Part shown: positions 17,539 to 26,694 of the stretch, piece after piece
Position numbering within the stretch: position 1 is the first letter of the stretch
How the letters are laid out: the number at the start of each line of letters is the position of its first letter
NCBI RefSeq assembly: GCF_001642935.1
Contig: NZ_CP016761.1
Location: 2,852,001-2,916,000, forward strand
Reading direction: 5' to 3'
Length of the DNA: 64,000 nt
Source: Fictibacillus arsenicus
Lineage (GTDB): Bacteria; Bacillota; Bacilli; Bacillales; Fictibacillaceae
The notes under the pieces: model-generated
The model's input: the letters and a program-made list of their open reading frames with translations, nothing else
Database searches by the model: none
What the model was told of the DNA's origin: nothing
Made by a program: the position numbers and the translations under genes

Positions 17539-18939
17539 CTATTTTGCCAGCTCATAAATAGCTTGAGCGTATATAGCTGAAGCTCGCAATAAATCGTCAA
17601 TATACATATACTCATCTTTTTGGTGAGCCACATCTTCTCGGCCTGGGAACAATGCACCGAAAGCAACTCCTGTATTCAGAGACCTAGCGTAAGTACCGCC
17701 TCCAATTGCAATCAAATCTCCTTTTTCCCCTGTCTGCTCTTCGTATACTTTTTGCAGTGTTTTGATCAATGGATGTTTTTCATCAACATAATTTGGAGGA
17801 TTATTTTCGATGATTCTGAGATCCCAATTATCATCCTTCGCCCTCTTAAATAGTGTCTCTTCTATTTCATTACTGTTATGTGTAACCGGATAACGGATGT
17901 TCAATCCAACTTTGCCGCCATCAGAATTAAATTTCATTACTCCCGAATTTACGGTTAATTTCCCGCTAGCATCATCCTCAGCTGCAATCCCAAGCTTATT
18001 ACCGGTGTATTCCCCTGTAACAGCTTCGAGTAAAGCCAAGAATGCTTTCCCTTGCCCCGAAAAAGTATATCCGTTCAAAAATTCCGCAAGCTCTAAACCT
18101 GCATTTTTGCCGATTTCAGGTGTACTGCCATGCGCAGATTTTCCTTCTGTCTGCAATTTTATTTCCCCGTTTTCAATAAAAGAATTACATTGCATGCCCT
18201 TACTTTCTGCATAACTTACAAATGCTTTTTCGATATTTTCTAGATCACTGCCTTTTATTTTTGCAGCTGCACGATCAGGAACCATATTCAAACGCTGACC
18301 AGATTCGAATGACATAAGTTGAAGACCATCGTAGTTCCCGCTATCGCCGCCTAAGGTGAATTCAACATCAAATATACCCTTTTCGGCATTGATAATCGGA
18401 AAATCCGCATCAGGAGCAAAGCCGAAATCAGGCATTTCTTCATTTTTAAAATAATATCTTACACATTGCCAATTGCTTTCTTCGTCACAGCCTATAATCA
18501 TTCGAACTCTTTTCGATAAAGGAAGCTTTAGTTCCTGAATAATCTTCATTGCATAAAAAGCAGCCATCGTTGGTCCTTTGTCATCAATCGCGCCTCTTGC
18601 AAAGATCTTACCGTCTTTTATTTCAGCTCCAAATGGATCAACCGTCCATCCTTCCCCTGCCGGCACAACGTCCACATGGCAAAGAATACCGACCAGTTCT
18701 TCCCCGCTTCCCATTTCCAAGTGTCCGGCATATCCATCAACATCTTTGGCTGACATACCGCTTTCTTTTCCTAGATCCAGCAAATACGTTAATGCTTGAT
18801 GAATTTCTGGACCAAATGGAGCATCCTTTGTTCCTTTCGTTTCATCCAAGATACTTGGGATCTTCAATAGACCTTTTGTATCTTCTAAAAGCTGTTCTTT
18901 TCTTTTTTCAACTTCTTCTGACCAATTTATTTTTGACAC
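17539..18939 (-). CDS. pepV: Dipeptidase PepV (M20 family)
   Basis: PepV is a dinuclear zinc peptidase that removes N-terminal residues from dipeptides in the cytosol. The 466-residue length fits. Metal/catalytic motifs are LCHVDVVPAGEGW (His88, Asp90), ARGAIDDKGPT (Asp120) and GCDEESNW (Glu153/154). The C-terminal metal histidine is likely in DVAHQKDEY. The start is GTG after AAAGGGTG. B. subtilis calls it ytjP. It is followed by the MFS gene 26 bp on. Confidence 0.94.
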   Translation of the reverse strand: MSKINWSEEVEKRKEQLLEDTKGLLKIPSILDETKGTKDAPFGPEIHQALTYLLDLGKESGMSAKDVDGYAGHLEMGSGEELVGILCHVDVVPAGEGWTVDPFGAEIKDGKIFARGAIDDKGPTMAAFYAMKIIQELKLPLSKRVRMIIGCDEESNWQCVRYYFKNEEMPDFGFAPDADFPIINAEKGIFDVEFTLGGDSGNYDGLQLMSFESGQRLNMVPDRAAAKIKGSDLENIEKAFVSYAESKGMQCNSFIENGEIKLQTEGKSAHGSTPEIGKNAGLELAEFLNGYTFSGQGKAFLALLEAVTGEYTGNKLGIAAEDDASGKLTVNSGVMKFNSDGGKVGLNIRYPVTHNSNEIEETLFKRAKDDNWDLRIIENNPPNYVDEKHPLIKTLQKVYEEQTGEKGDLIAIGGGTYARSLNTGVAFGALFPGREDVAHQKDEYMYIDDLLRASAIYAQAIYELAK

Positions 18940-18963
18940 GCGTTACACCCTTTCCTTTGAAGC

Positions 18964-19968
18964 CTAAGTGAGAGATTCGTACACTTCTTTACTGCAAATA
19001 ATATATAGTCTGGCATCTTCACGTATAGGTTCATTTAATTTTTTATTAATACCTAGATCACTTCCGTCAGAAATCAGTGTGGCTCCTTCTTTTAAAAGTC
19101 CTTCAAAAGCATCTTTATATGTCTTCCACTCACCTTTTTTCTTTACTTCAAAAAGGTTTTCGCCTTCTTTATATGACAAAAGCTGCGTATAAATTTCTGT
19201 GATTCCCCTTGAGAAGGCAGAGCGTACAGCCATTCGAGAAACAGTTTCGTGACTCAAAACAAACTCATCTACTTTAGCATGCCTGAAATTTTGAATGTTT
19301 TCCTCTTTTTTTATCTCAACGGTACTATGTATATGGTGGTTAAGCCTTTCAACCGATGTCACTACCAGTAGTGTCTTTCCATCTGCCAATGCTGAATCTT
19401 GGATAGAATCATCTGAAAAAACAAGAACGGATTGAGCATCGTTAATGTTAGCCTGCAGCAGCACAGACTCACTTGAAGGATCGCCTTGTATGTAATGTAC
19501 ATTTTTATGTGTTATAGGTGTTATGTTTAATTGGTCGATGAGAACGATGTCTAATTCTGGGTGAGTTTCAATAATCTCAGAAATCGCATACTTTGCTTTC
19601 TCAGACCAGCCAATAATAACAAAATGACCTTTTCCTTTAAAATTCAACCTTCCTTCCTCCTTTCGTTTCCGGTGAGCTCCTAAAGCTTCAACCAATTTCC
19701 CAATTGCTAAGCCAGCAATGCCAATTCCAATCAAAAAGATAAAAATAGCGTAAGTTCTGCCTGCTATAGTTACCGGATAGAAATCCCCGTAACCTACAGT
19801 CGTAACGGTTGTCATTACATACCATAAAGCATCAAACCATCCAGGAAATGTTTCCGGTTCTAATATACGCATAACAATTGAAGAAAAAATGACGATAAAA
19901 AAAGTAAAGGAGAAAATCCCTAGTTTGTTTACAACTAGCTGCTTGAAAAATTTTTGTAAGATATACAC
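18964..19968 (-). CDS. yugO: Potassium channel YugO-type (two-helix pore plus RCK domain)
   Basis: The protein has two membrane helices around a pore loop carrying the K+ filter TTVGYGD (58-64 counted from the upstream ATG), followed by an RCK/TrkA-N domain beginning KGHFVIIGWSEKAKYAISEI. Such channels are gated by cytosolic ligands; YugO of B. subtilis carries biofilm electrical signals. I put the start at the GTG giving MYILQKFF, because the perfect SD AGGAGGG touches the upstream ATG (19974). A TrkA-C-like part follows the nucleotide domain. It stands 24 bp upstream of pepV. Confidence 0.88.
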   Translation of the reverse strand: MYILQKFFKQLVVNKLGIFSFTFFIVIFSSIVMRILEPETFPGWFDALWYVMTTVTTVGYGDFYPVTIAGRTYAIFIFLIGIGIAGLAIGKLVEALGAHRKRKEEGRLNFKGKGHFVIIGWSEKAKYAISEIIETHPELDIVLIDQLNITPITHKNVHYIQGDPSSESVLLQANINDAQSVLVFSDDSIQDSALADGKTLLVVTSVERLNHHIHSTVEIKKEENIQNFRHAKVDEFVLSHETVSRMAVRSAFSRGITEIYTQLLSYKEGENLFEVKKKGEWKTYKDAFEGLLKEGATLISDGSDLGINKKLNEPIREDARLYIICSKEVYESLT

Positions 19969-20073
19969 TTTCATCCCTCCTAACTTTAACGGTATTCATA
20001 ACTTTTTTCATTGTACCTTATATCATTCTTTTTTGTTATCGTTCTTTTTCAAAGTATTGGAAAATAGAAGGCA

Positions 20074-20101
20074 TTGACATTTTCGGATTTTCGTGTATAA
20101 T
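20074..20101 (+). promoter_or_regulatory. Near-consensus sigma-A promoter for a candidate small RNA
   Basis: A perfect -35 TTGACA and a perfect -10 TATAAT are separated by 16 bases. No protein gene with a usable SD begins at the expected start near 20108; see the next entry. Confidence 0.85.
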
Positions 20102-20107
20102 GATGCG

Positions 20108-20280
20108 TAAATGGGAGGTGTGGTGTGTTACCTGTACTGACAAATATTCCTTAAATGAGGATTATATGTTCTTTACAAAGGTTTTGCTGCATAGCCGCAC
20201 AGACATCTTTTTGAACTCACACATTATAACAATTGGCTTACGCAGCGAAGAAACCGATATGGATTCTTCGCTTTTTATTT
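20108..20280 (+). ncRNA. Candidate unannotated small RNA (about 170 nt)
   Basis: The stretch begins at the expected start point of the strong promoter at 20074-20101. It ends at a terminator hairpin, GCGAAGAA / TTCTTCGC, followed by TTTTTATTTTTT (about 20243-20280). It contains a strong SD, GGGAGG, followed after six bases by GTG TTA CCT and an 8-codon frame ending in TAA (peptide MLPVLTNIP-like), so it could also encode a short peptide. A 61-codon frame from 20100 overlaps the -10 box and is not credible. No known RNA family is recognised. Confidence 0.6.
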
Positions 20281-20398
20281 TTTAGAAACAATGGTTCTTC
20301 CCGAATTAAAGAGATTGTAATCTAATATTCATACTTCATTAACTTTTGATTGCTATCATATAGTATGTTAACAACTAATTTAAACAAGGAGTGGTTTT

Positions 20399-20617
20399 TT
20401 GAGTCCTTCAACTGACAGAATGTTGAATCGTGTGAAAGCCCTATATTTGTTTATACGCAAGAAAGGTACTGTAACAACACGAGAATTAGTTGAAGAATTT
20501 GGAACTACACAGCGAACAATCCAGAGGGATTTGAATGTACTTTCTTATAACAATTTAGTAACAAGTCCTGCCCGCGGAATGTGGGAAACAACAGCAAAAA
20601 AAGTAAAAGTATCATAA
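20399..20617 (+). CDS. ytzE: DeoR-type helix-turn-helix protein YtzE
   Basis: A 72-residue protein made almost only of a DeoR-family winged HTH: RVKALYLFIRKKGTVTTREL, then EEFGTTQRTIQRDLNVL. It lacks the C-terminal sugar-phosphate-binding domain, as YtzE does in B. subtilis. It starts at TTG, ten bases after AAGGAGTGG. It probably binds DNA, but its target is unknown. A bidirectional terminator follows. Confidence 0.9.
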   Translation: MSPSTDRMLNRVKALYLFIRKKGTVTTRELVEEFGTTQRTIQRDLNVLSYNNLVTSPARGMWETTAKKVKVS

Positions 20618-20646
20618 ACAGTTATACAATTATGGATAAGCATAAG

Positions 20647-20681
20647 AAAAGTTCCCGCAGTATTAATGCGGGAACTTTTTT
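20647..20681. terminator. Bidirectional terminator
   Basis: AAGTTCCCGCA / TGCGGGAACTT with A-run on one side and T-run on the other, between ytzE and the convergent PRC-barrel gene. Confidence 0.9.
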
Positions 20682-20687
20682 GTTTAT

Positions 20688-21317
20688 TTATAATTCTTCA
20701 GGTGTATTCTTGAGAAGCAAATCAGGAGTACGTTCAATTTTCCACTCTTGTGTTTTCCAATCTGGCTGACCTGTAATCGGCATATATTTTTCATCGTGAC
20801 CAAATAAACTTTTCCAAAATCCTTCAGAAAGGACAAATCCAACCGCCTGCTGACGTTCAGTATCCATGACAAGATCTTTAATCTTACCAATCTTTTCACC
20901 ACTCTGGTCTATTACTGGCCAATCCTTTACAGCAAGATAAGAGTAGCATTCAATTGGTTCTTCCTTTTGTCGTTCATTACCTTCAAACACAAGCTTTTCT
21001 TCATTAATATCTACGATCTGATGCCAAGGAATAAAGTAAGTTTCTTTAACCTCACTATAATTTGTTTCAGGATAAGCGCTACCTGTCATAGGTGTGTTTT
21101 GCGTTCCAATCCCAGATGTTGCCGCGACAACAGATTCCATATGCCGGTCAGCAGGCATTTCCTCACGTTCAGGACTTCTGTTTTCAATCGTGAAAGTAAA
21201 ATAGCATAAACGGTGATCATACATATTGAATAAAATATCGTTTACTTTATGTTCATCAAGAGGAGCCGCATCATGTTCAGCTTTTGCACCAATTATTTTA
21301 TCAGCATATAACCTCAT
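20688..21317 (-). CDS. PRC-barrel domain protein
   Basis: The 209-residue soluble protein ends with a PRC-barrel-like domain: WPVIDQSGEKIGKIKDLVMD then QQAVGFVLSEGFWKSLFG (about residues 130-175). The first half (ADKIIGAKAEHDAAPLDEHK) also carries PRC-like strands, so two barrels are possible. PRC barrels occur in RNA-processing (RimM) and photosynthetic proteins and in many sporulation-related Bacillus proteins; no specific role can be read here. SD AGGAGG at the ATG. Monocistronic. Confidence 0.82.
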   Translation of the reverse strand: MRLYADKIIGAKAEHDAAPLDEHKVNDILFNMYDHRLCYFTFTIENRSPEREEMPADRHMESVVAATSGIGTQNTPMTGSAYPETNYSEVKETYFIPWHQIVDINEEKLVFEGNERQKEEPIECYSYLAVKDWPVIDQSGEKIGKIKDLVMDTERQQAVGFVLSEGFWKSLFGHDEKYMPITGQPDWKTQEWKIERTPDLLLKNTPEEL

Positions 21318-21359
21318 TAGGAATCATCCTCCTTTTTATTGGAAGATACCCCTTATAAT

Positions 21360-22088
21360 TTATTCAAAAACATTCTCTTTTTCAGAAAGCAGAGAGAGTT
21401 CTTCCTCTGTTAACTCTCTATATGTCCCTAATGGCAAAGTTTCATCAAGTTTTAAGTTACCCATTTGTACTCTTTGAAGATAAGTCACTTTTCTGTCCAC
21501 CGCTTCAAACATTCTTTTTACTTGATGGAATTTGCCTTCTGTGATGGTTAAGAAGATTTCTGATTCATCCATCGAGTCCTTAACGATTTGTAATTTTGCA
21601 GGCTGCGTCTGGTATCCATCTTCTAAAACAACACCTTCTTTAAATTTTTCATAAGTGTTTTCAGGAATAGACCCATTTATTTTTGCAAAATATGTTTTAG
21701 GAACATGCTTTTTTGGTGATAGCAAAGTATGTGACAGTTGGCCATCATTCGTTAAAATAAGAAGCCCTTCCGTATCTTTGTCCAATCTCCCAACAGGGAA
21801 CGGCTCAAAACCTTGATCTTCCAGTTCGAGTAAATCGATTACAGTTTCATGACGTGAATCTTCAGTAGCGGAAATGACACCCTGCGGCTTATTCATCATT
21901 AAGTATATAAACTCTTTGTAAACTGCTTCTTCACCATGAACCAAGACATAATCTTTATCAGGATCTGCCTGAGTTTTCGGATCTTTAATCACAGTTCCAT
22001 TTAAGGTAACTGCACCAGATTTTAATAATTGTTTAACTTCTTTTCTGCTTCCAAAGCCTATATTGGAAAGCCATTTATCAATTCTCAT
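21360..22088 (-). CDS. ytzG: Pseudouridine synthase, RsuA/RluB type (YtzG)
   Basis: The protein has an N-terminal S4 RNA-binding domain (MRIDKWLSNIGFGSRKEVKQ) and the catalytic signature GRLDKDTEGLLILTNDG, with catalytic Asp103. It isomerises a uridine in rRNA; RsuA (16S U516) is the likely function by its 242-residue length and single S4 domain. SD GGAGG precedes ATG. In B. subtilis ytzG also neighbours ytgP. Confidence 0.92.
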   Translation of the reverse strand: MRIDKWLSNIGFGSRKEVKQLLKSGAVTLNGTVIKDPKTQADPDKDYVLVHGEEAVYKEFIYLMMNKPQGVISATEDSRHETVIDLLELEDQGFEPFPVGRLDKDTEGLLILTNDGQLSHTLLSPKKHVPKTYFAKINGSIPENTYEKFKEGVVLEDGYQTQPAKLQIVKDSMDESEIFLTITEGKFHQVKRMFEAVDRKVTYLQRVQMGNLKLDETLPLGTYRELTEEELSLLSEKENVFE

Positions 22089-22188
22089 AAGAACCTCCAG
22101 TTATATGATCTATTTTTCCTATATTATTGTAAAAAATTGATTGAATTTTATATAAACGGGGTAATTTAGTACTATAGGAGGAATTGGA

Positions 22189-22626
22189 ATGAAAAGGAAA
22201 ATAGGTCTTCTAGCAACTGCACGGAAAAAAGCTTCAACCCCTTCGGCAGCTATAGATTTATACATAAGCCCGTTATTCGTTAAGTCCGTTCAATACGCAC
22301 AGAATAATTATGATGACTTCTATTTTTATAGTGCAAAAGAAGGACTATTAACGAAAGATCAATACATTGAACCCTATAATGTGTCCATCAAAAACTTTTC
22401 CACTTCTGAAAAACGGGAGTGGGCAGATCAAGTAATCGCTTCATTAGAACAGCATGTTAAACCCTCTCAATGCAGAATCTTCATTCATGGCGGCTGGGTA
22501 TACCGCGAGTACCTTCAGCCAGCATTAGAAAAAGCCGGTTTCGAATTCGAAGTGCCGCTTGAAGGCTACAGCATCGGCAATCAGCTTAAGTGGTACGACG
22601 AACAACAGCAAGAGGTAAAAAAATAA
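22189..22626 (+). CDS. DUF6884-type protein
   Basis: A 145-residue soluble protein with the pattern LLATARKKASTPSAAIDLYI, SPLFVKSVQYAQ, YSAKEGLLTKDQYIEPYNVS. It matches the DUF6884 family, in which a basic K-K, the LY-SPLF box and SAK-GLL are conserved. The function of the family is not established. SD TAGGAGG precedes the ATG. It lies alone between divergent ytzG and convergent ytgP, with its own terminator. Confidence 0.82.
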   Translation: MKRKIGLLATARKKASTPSAAIDLYISPLFVKSVQYAQNNYDDFYFYSAKEGLLTKDQYIEPYNVSIKNFSTSEKREWADQVIASLEQHVKPSQCRIFIHGGWVYREYLQPALEKAGFEFEVPLEGYSIGNQLKWYDEQQQEVKK

Positions 22627-22642
22627 TATTCTTCATGGGAAA

Positions 22643-22670
22643 AGAAGGCTGGATCAGCCTTCTTTTTCAT
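22643..22670. terminator. Terminator between DUF6884 gene and ytgP
   Basis: AGAAGGCTG-GAT-CAGCCTTCT followed by TTTTCAT on the plus strand and TTTTCCCATG on the minus strand; it can serve both convergent genes. Confidence 0.85.
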
Positions 22671-22676
22671 ACTCCC

Positions 22677-24281
22677 TTATTTCCTTCGTTTAAGAAATGG
22701 TATCCGGTCTCCTAAAATAATCGTCAGCAGCCCTGATCGGTAACCTAAGAAGATGTATACCACTCCTCCGGTAAGAATTCCCACTGTAAGCTCTATAATG
22801 GTATCTAGTCTTGTATCTGGCTTTCCTAATAGTGATGTTATCCCCACAACTGCTATCGACATGATCACGATGAATACTGTCATTAAGACCGTTCTTCGAT
22901 AAACCCATTTAAATGAAAATCCGCTGTATTTTTTGATGATATACAGGTTAAACAGTATAGATAAGGTATATCCAATATTGGTTGCAATGATTGACCCTGT
23001 TCCGGCAAATACTAGTAGAAAAGGTTTGTTAAGCAATAGTTTAGCTAAAAATCCAACGCTTAAACTAATAAAGGCAAACCGCTGCTGATTCAAACCTTGT
23101 AAAATCGCTGCTGTAACAGTAAACAACGCAAACCAAATTGCAGTAGGCGCATACCATCTAAGGTAGAAACCTCCCGTTTCCATTGTTGGCATTCCGAACA
23201 ATGCTCCATATGCAGGATATGCCAGCACAGCTAGACCAATCGCTGCTGGTGCTGTTAAAAACAATACCATCTGAAATGTTTGCGTGATTTGTTTATGCAG
23301 TAGATCTTGATTGTTTTGTGTAAAAGATTTAGTAATGACAGGTATTAAAGTCAGAGCAAGTGCGGTTGCAAGTGATACAGGAATCATCACCAGCTTATGT
23401 GCAATCTGTGTAATGATCGCAAAGACAGACTCTGATTCTTCTTGTGTATAACCATAGTCTGATAGTGTTTTTACAATCGTAAATTGGTCAATCATTTGAT
23501 AAAGCGGAATAGCAAGACCAACCGCGACAAATGGTATCGCATATTTAATCGTTTCTAAATAAATATCTTTTAATGAAATATCTGCAACAGGTTTGCTTTT
23601 ATCGTACATTTTTTGCAGATGAGGCTTTCTTTTTGTCCAATACCATATCAAGACAATAAGCCCTGCAACAGCACCAAGTGTTGCAGCAAATGTAGATAAT
23701 GCAACAGCTGTTGTAGTGTTTCCATCTAATAAATTCATAACGATAAAGCTGGCTATGAGAATAAATAGAATTCTGACAATCTGTTCAACCACTTGGGAGA
23801 CAGCTGTAGGTCCCATGGATTGAAAGCCTTGAAAATACCCCCGGATCAAACTCATGGAAGGTACGATAATTAAGGCTGTACTAACCATCCTGATAACTAA
23901 TGTAATATCCTCGATACTGTTGCCTTTTCCGCCGCGTTCATCAATAATCTGATGGGCAAGTGCAGGGGCTAGCATATACAGGATGAGAAATGCTAGGAAT
24001 CCAGTTAAAGTCATGACTAGCAATCCAGATTTAAGCAGCTTTCTTCCTGCTGCATAATCGCCTAGTGCGTTATATTTAGAAACAAATTTAGAAACAGCAA
24101 GCGGTACTCCCATTGTGGAAATACTAAGTAATATCGTGTATGGAATATAAGCATAACCGTATAAAGCCATGCCTGGTTCTCCTACTAAATTGGTAAACGG
24201 AATAACAAAGATCAATCCAATAAATTTCGAGAAAAATGTAGCTGCAGATAAGATCAATGTTCCACGAAGTAATCGCGACAA
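22677..24281 (-). CDS. ytgP: Lipid II flippase MurJ (YtgP), MOP superfamily
   Basis: The 534-residue integral membrane protein has about 14 helices and the start SRLLRGTLILSAATFFSKFI typical of the polysaccharide-transport/MurJ group. The Bacillus MurJ (YtgP) moves lipid II across the membrane for wall synthesis, redundantly with Amj in B. subtilis. It starts at TTG, ten bases after AGGAG. A leader hairpin lies about 40 bases upstream. Confidence 0.92.
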   Translation of the reverse strand: MSRLLRGTLILSAATFFSKFIGLIFVIPFTNLVGEPGMALYGYAYIPYTILLSISTMGVPLAVSKFVSKYNALGDYAAGRKLLKSGLLVMTLTGFLAFLILYMLAPALAHQIIDERGGKGNSIEDITLVIRMVSTALIIVPSMSLIRGYFQGFQSMGPTAVSQVVEQIVRILFILIASFIVMNLLDGNTTTAVALSTFAATLGAVAGLIVLIWYWTKRKPHLQKMYDKSKPVADISLKDIYLETIKYAIPFVAVGLAIPLYQMIDQFTIVKTLSDYGYTQEESESVFAIITQIAHKLVMIPVSLATALALTLIPVITKSFTQNNQDLLHKQITQTFQMVLFLTAPAAIGLAVLAYPAYGALFGMPTMETGGFYLRWYAPTAIWFALFTVTAAILQGLNQQRFAFISLSVGFLAKLLLNKPFLLVFAGTGSIIATNIGYTLSILFNLYIIKKYSGFSFKWVYRRTVLMTVFIVIMSIAVVGITSLLGKPDTRLDTIIELTVGILTGGVVYIFLGYRSGLLTIILGDRIPFLKRRK

Positions 24282-24319
24282 ACTTTTTCAGCTCCTATTA
24301 AAATCAATAAAGAAAATTT

Positions 24320-24346
24320 GCCTGACATCACTGTGTCCGGTCAGGC
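24320..24346. promoter_or_regulatory. Hairpin in the leader between ytgP and ytfP
   Basis: GCCTGAC / GTCAGGC with a 13-base loop, followed on the minus strand by AAATTTTCTTT and on the plus strand by TTTATAC. On the minus strand it lies between a possible extended -10 TGATACAAT (24378-24386) and the ytgP SD, so it may attenuate ytgP; alternatively it ends a short transcript. Confidence 0.4.
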
Positions 24347-24518
24347 TTTATACATAAACTAAAAAACATTATTAGTATTGTATCACATTAAAAGCCCGTG
24401 TAACCTCATTTAACTTTTTGCAAAAAAGTAAGGAATTGAAAATACATAGCCTTTTTTGTAAAGCTGTGCTATTGTATGAAATGATTTTTAACTGAACGAT
24501 TAAGAAAGTTGGGATGTT

Positions 24519-25781
24519 ATGATTTATGATTGTATTGTCATTGGAGGAGGTCCATCAGGTCTAATGGCTAGTGTTGGAGCTGCATCGAACGGTGCTCGTG
24601 TTCTTCTGATTGATAAAGGTGAAAAACTTGGCCGTAAACTTGCTATTTCTGGCGGAGGACGGTGCAATGTTACAAACCGTTTGCCTGTAGATGAGATCAT
24701 TAAGCACATTCCGGGCAACGGACGTTTCCTGTATAGTGCTTTTTCTGTATTCAACAATGAGGATATTATTTCTTTCTTTGAAAGTTTAGGAATTAAACTT
24801 AAAGAAGAAGATCATGGGCGTATGTTCCCTGTTTCTAATAAAGCAACGGATGTTGTACAAGCACTTTTAAATAAGATTAAAGAGCTAGGTGTTCTAATCC
24901 GGACGAATACACCTGTTAAGACTATAAATTATAAAGAAGAATTACACGAAGTTATCCTGCTAAATGGAGAAGTACTAAAAACAAAATCTATCGTTATCGC
25001 TGTTGGAGGAAAGTCTGTTCCGCATACAGGATCAACAGGTGATGGTTATGCATGGGCAAAAAAAGCTGGCCATACGATTACAGAACTGTATCCGACAGAA
25101 GTACCGATCACTTCAAATGAAAGCTTTGTAAAACAAAAAACACTGCAAGGAATATCACTAAGAAACGTGGCGCTCTCAGTCTGGAACCCTAAAGGCAAAA
25201 TAATCAAAGCCCACCAAATGGATATGATTTTTACCCATTTCGGAGTATCTGGACCAGCCGCATTGCGCTGCAGCCAATATGTAGTAAAAGCTCTGAAAAA
25301 ATTCGGCGTTCCTTCAATTGAAATGAGAATTGACTCATTTCCAGATGAAAATGAAGAAGCTCTTCTTTCCACTATCCAAAAAAGAGTTGATGAGGAACCA
25401 AAAAAGGCTGTGAAAAACGTTCTGAAAGGAATGCTACCTGAGAAGTATCTTTTATTCTTAATTGAAAACGCCGGCATTGATGGCGACATTTCAGCTGATC
25501 AAATCCCTAAGCAATCATTGCGTAATCTAACTCAGCAAATGAAAGGTTTTTCGTTTCATGTTAATGGGACGTTATCCATCGAAAAAGCTTTTGTAACAGG
25601 CGGCGGAGTCTCTATAAAAGAAATCGCACCTCAAACAATGGCTTCGAAAATCCAGGAAGGTCTATTCTTTTGCGGAGAAATTCTGGATCTGCATGGCTAC
25701 ACAGGCGGTTACAACATAACAGTAGCTTTTGTGACTGGCAACATAGCGGGGACAAATGCCGCTTATCATGCGCTTGGCTAA
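24519..25781 (+). CDS. ytfP: NAD(P)/FAD-dependent oxidoreductase YtfP (HI0933/BaiN family)
   Basis: The 420-residue flavoprotein starts with a Rossmann FAD-binding motif [20 protein letters not shown] followed by [20 protein letters not shown], the family signature. The C-terminal [15 protein letters not shown] and [15 protein letters not shown] close the FAD site. The electron acceptor is unknown. The SD before ATG is weak (TTGGGATG). Divergent from ytgP. Confidence 0.92.
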   Translation: MIYDCIVIGGGPSGLMASVGAASNGARVLLIDKGEKLGRKLAISGGGRCNVTNRLPVDEIIKHIPGNGRFLYSAFSVFNNEDIISFFESLGIKLKEEDHGRMFPVSNKATDVVQALLNKIKELGVLIRTNTPVKTINYKEELHEVILLNGEVLKTKSIVIAVGGKSVPHTGSTGDGYAWAKKAGHTITELYPTEVPITSNESFVKQKTLQGISLRNVALSVWNPKGKIIKAHQMDMIFTHFGVSGPAALRCSQYVVKALKKFGVPSIEMRIDSFPDENEEALLSTIQKRVDEEPKKAVKNVLKGMLPEKYLLFLIENAGIDGDISADQIPKQSLRNLTQQMKGFSFHVNGTLSIEKAFVTGGGVSIKEIAPQTMASKIQEGLFFCGEILDLHGYTGGYNITVAFVTGNIAGTNAAYHALG

Positions 25782-25782
25782 T

Positions 25783-25971
25783 CTATTTTTTATAAATAAT
25801 CATAGCTGAAAAAGAAAACATAGTAGAGTTTTCTTCATGTACGTTTTCACAAACAGCTATCTGATACTTAATATCAATAATATGATCATGAGGAATACCA
25901 CTTAAAAACTCGTTCACACTTTCCTCCAGATCATCTTCATGTTCTTCATCAAAAACTTTAACCTGTATCAT
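25783..25971 (-). CDS. cse60: Sporulation protein Cse60
   Basis: The 62-residue acidic protein MIQVKVFDEEHEDDLEESVN matches the small sporulation protein Cse60, made in the mother cell in B. subtilis. The ATG at 25971 has SD AGGGGG; upstream in-frame ATG codons (up to 26010) lie in the leader hairpin. It is convergent with ytfP. Its molecular role is not known. Confidence 0.82.
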   Translation of the reverse strand: MIQVKVFDEEHEDDLEESVNEFLSGIPHDHIIDIKYQIAVCENVHEENSTMFSFSAMIIYKK

Positions 25972-25973
25972 AA

Positions 25974-26030
25974 AAAGCATCCCCCTAAGAATGAGTCTCT
26001 GCATGAGCATTCGTTCAGAGAGGATGCTTT
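25974..26030 (-). promoter_or_regulatory. Leader hairpin that covers the cse60 ribosome-binding site
   Basis: On the minus strand AAAAGCATCC-TCTCTG pairs with CAGAGA...GGGGGATGCTTTTT. The 3' arm includes the cse60 SD and ends in a T-run, so it can end read-through from the NmrA-like gene or block cse60 translation. Confidence 0.5.
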
Positions 26031-26058
26031 TCCTTTGTTGGACTTTGACTAGTTTTGT

Positions 26059-26694
26059 CTATATGTTTTCGATCGCATTTCGAATTGGAGTTTCTCCTTC
26101 TATCAGTTCAAAAACTTTGCGATACACATGCTCATTGCCCAAACAAGCTGCGATTGTTCTCGCTACATCCGCCCTTGGAATAGATCCATGTTCATTTAAT
26201 TTTTGCTGCGCATTAATTAATCCCATCCCGTCTTCATCTGTTAATGCACCAGGACGCAAGATCGTGTAGTTTAATGAACTTTCCATCAGTACCTGATCAG
26301 CGTTCCCCTTTGCTTTTAAATAGTGCTGAAGACTCTCCGGTCCTTTTTCTGGTGTATCAGCTGCTATTGAGCTCACCATGATAAACTGCTGAACAGAATG
26401 CTTTTCAGCAAGCTTGATTGATTGTACAGCTCCTTCATAATCTACTGCATCTGTTTTCTCAGGACCTGTATGTCCACCAGAACCCGCTGTAAATATAACA
26501 GCATCTGCTCCATCAAATACATGTTCAAAATCTCTCTCTAAGTCCCCCAGCACAGCTTCAATATTTTCATGTTTAAAATGATCCTGCTGCTCTTCTTTTC
26601 TAACCATCGCTTTAACTGTATGACCTTGTTCAGCAAGCATGACACTTGTAAGTTTTCCGATATTCCCGTTTGCTCCAATAATAAGAACGTTCAT
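26059..26694 (-). CDS. NmrA-like/atypical SDR NAD(P)-binding protein
   Basis: A 211-residue Rossmann protein with MNVLIIGANGNIGKLTSVML (glycine-rich NAD(P) motif), FTAGSGGHTGPEKTDAVDYE and the SSIAAD segment. The typical Tyr-x3-Lys is LQHYLKAKGNAD. It resembles YhfK/YwnB-type NAD(P)-dependent epimerase-like proteins of Bacillus; the substrate is unknown. The ATG at 26694 has AAGGAG at nine bases; the TTG at 26712 lies inside the SD. Confidence 0.85.
   Translation of the reverse strand: MNVLIIGANGNIGKLTSVMLAEQGHTVKAMVRKEEQQDHFKHENIEAVLGDLERDFEHVFDGADAVIFTAGSGGHTGPEKTDAVDYEGAVQSIKLAEKHSVQQFIMVSSIAADTPEKGPESLQHYLKAKGNADQVLMESSLNYTILRPGALTDEDGMGLINAQQKLNEHGSIPRADVARTIAACLGNEHVYRKVFELIEGETPIRNAIENI

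Noticed and set aside
20100-20285. A 61-codon frame starting at ATG 20100 as a protein gene
   Set aside because: The ATG overlaps the -10 box and lies before the expected transcription start, has no SD, and its end runs through the terminator hairpin. A small RNA explains the sequence better.
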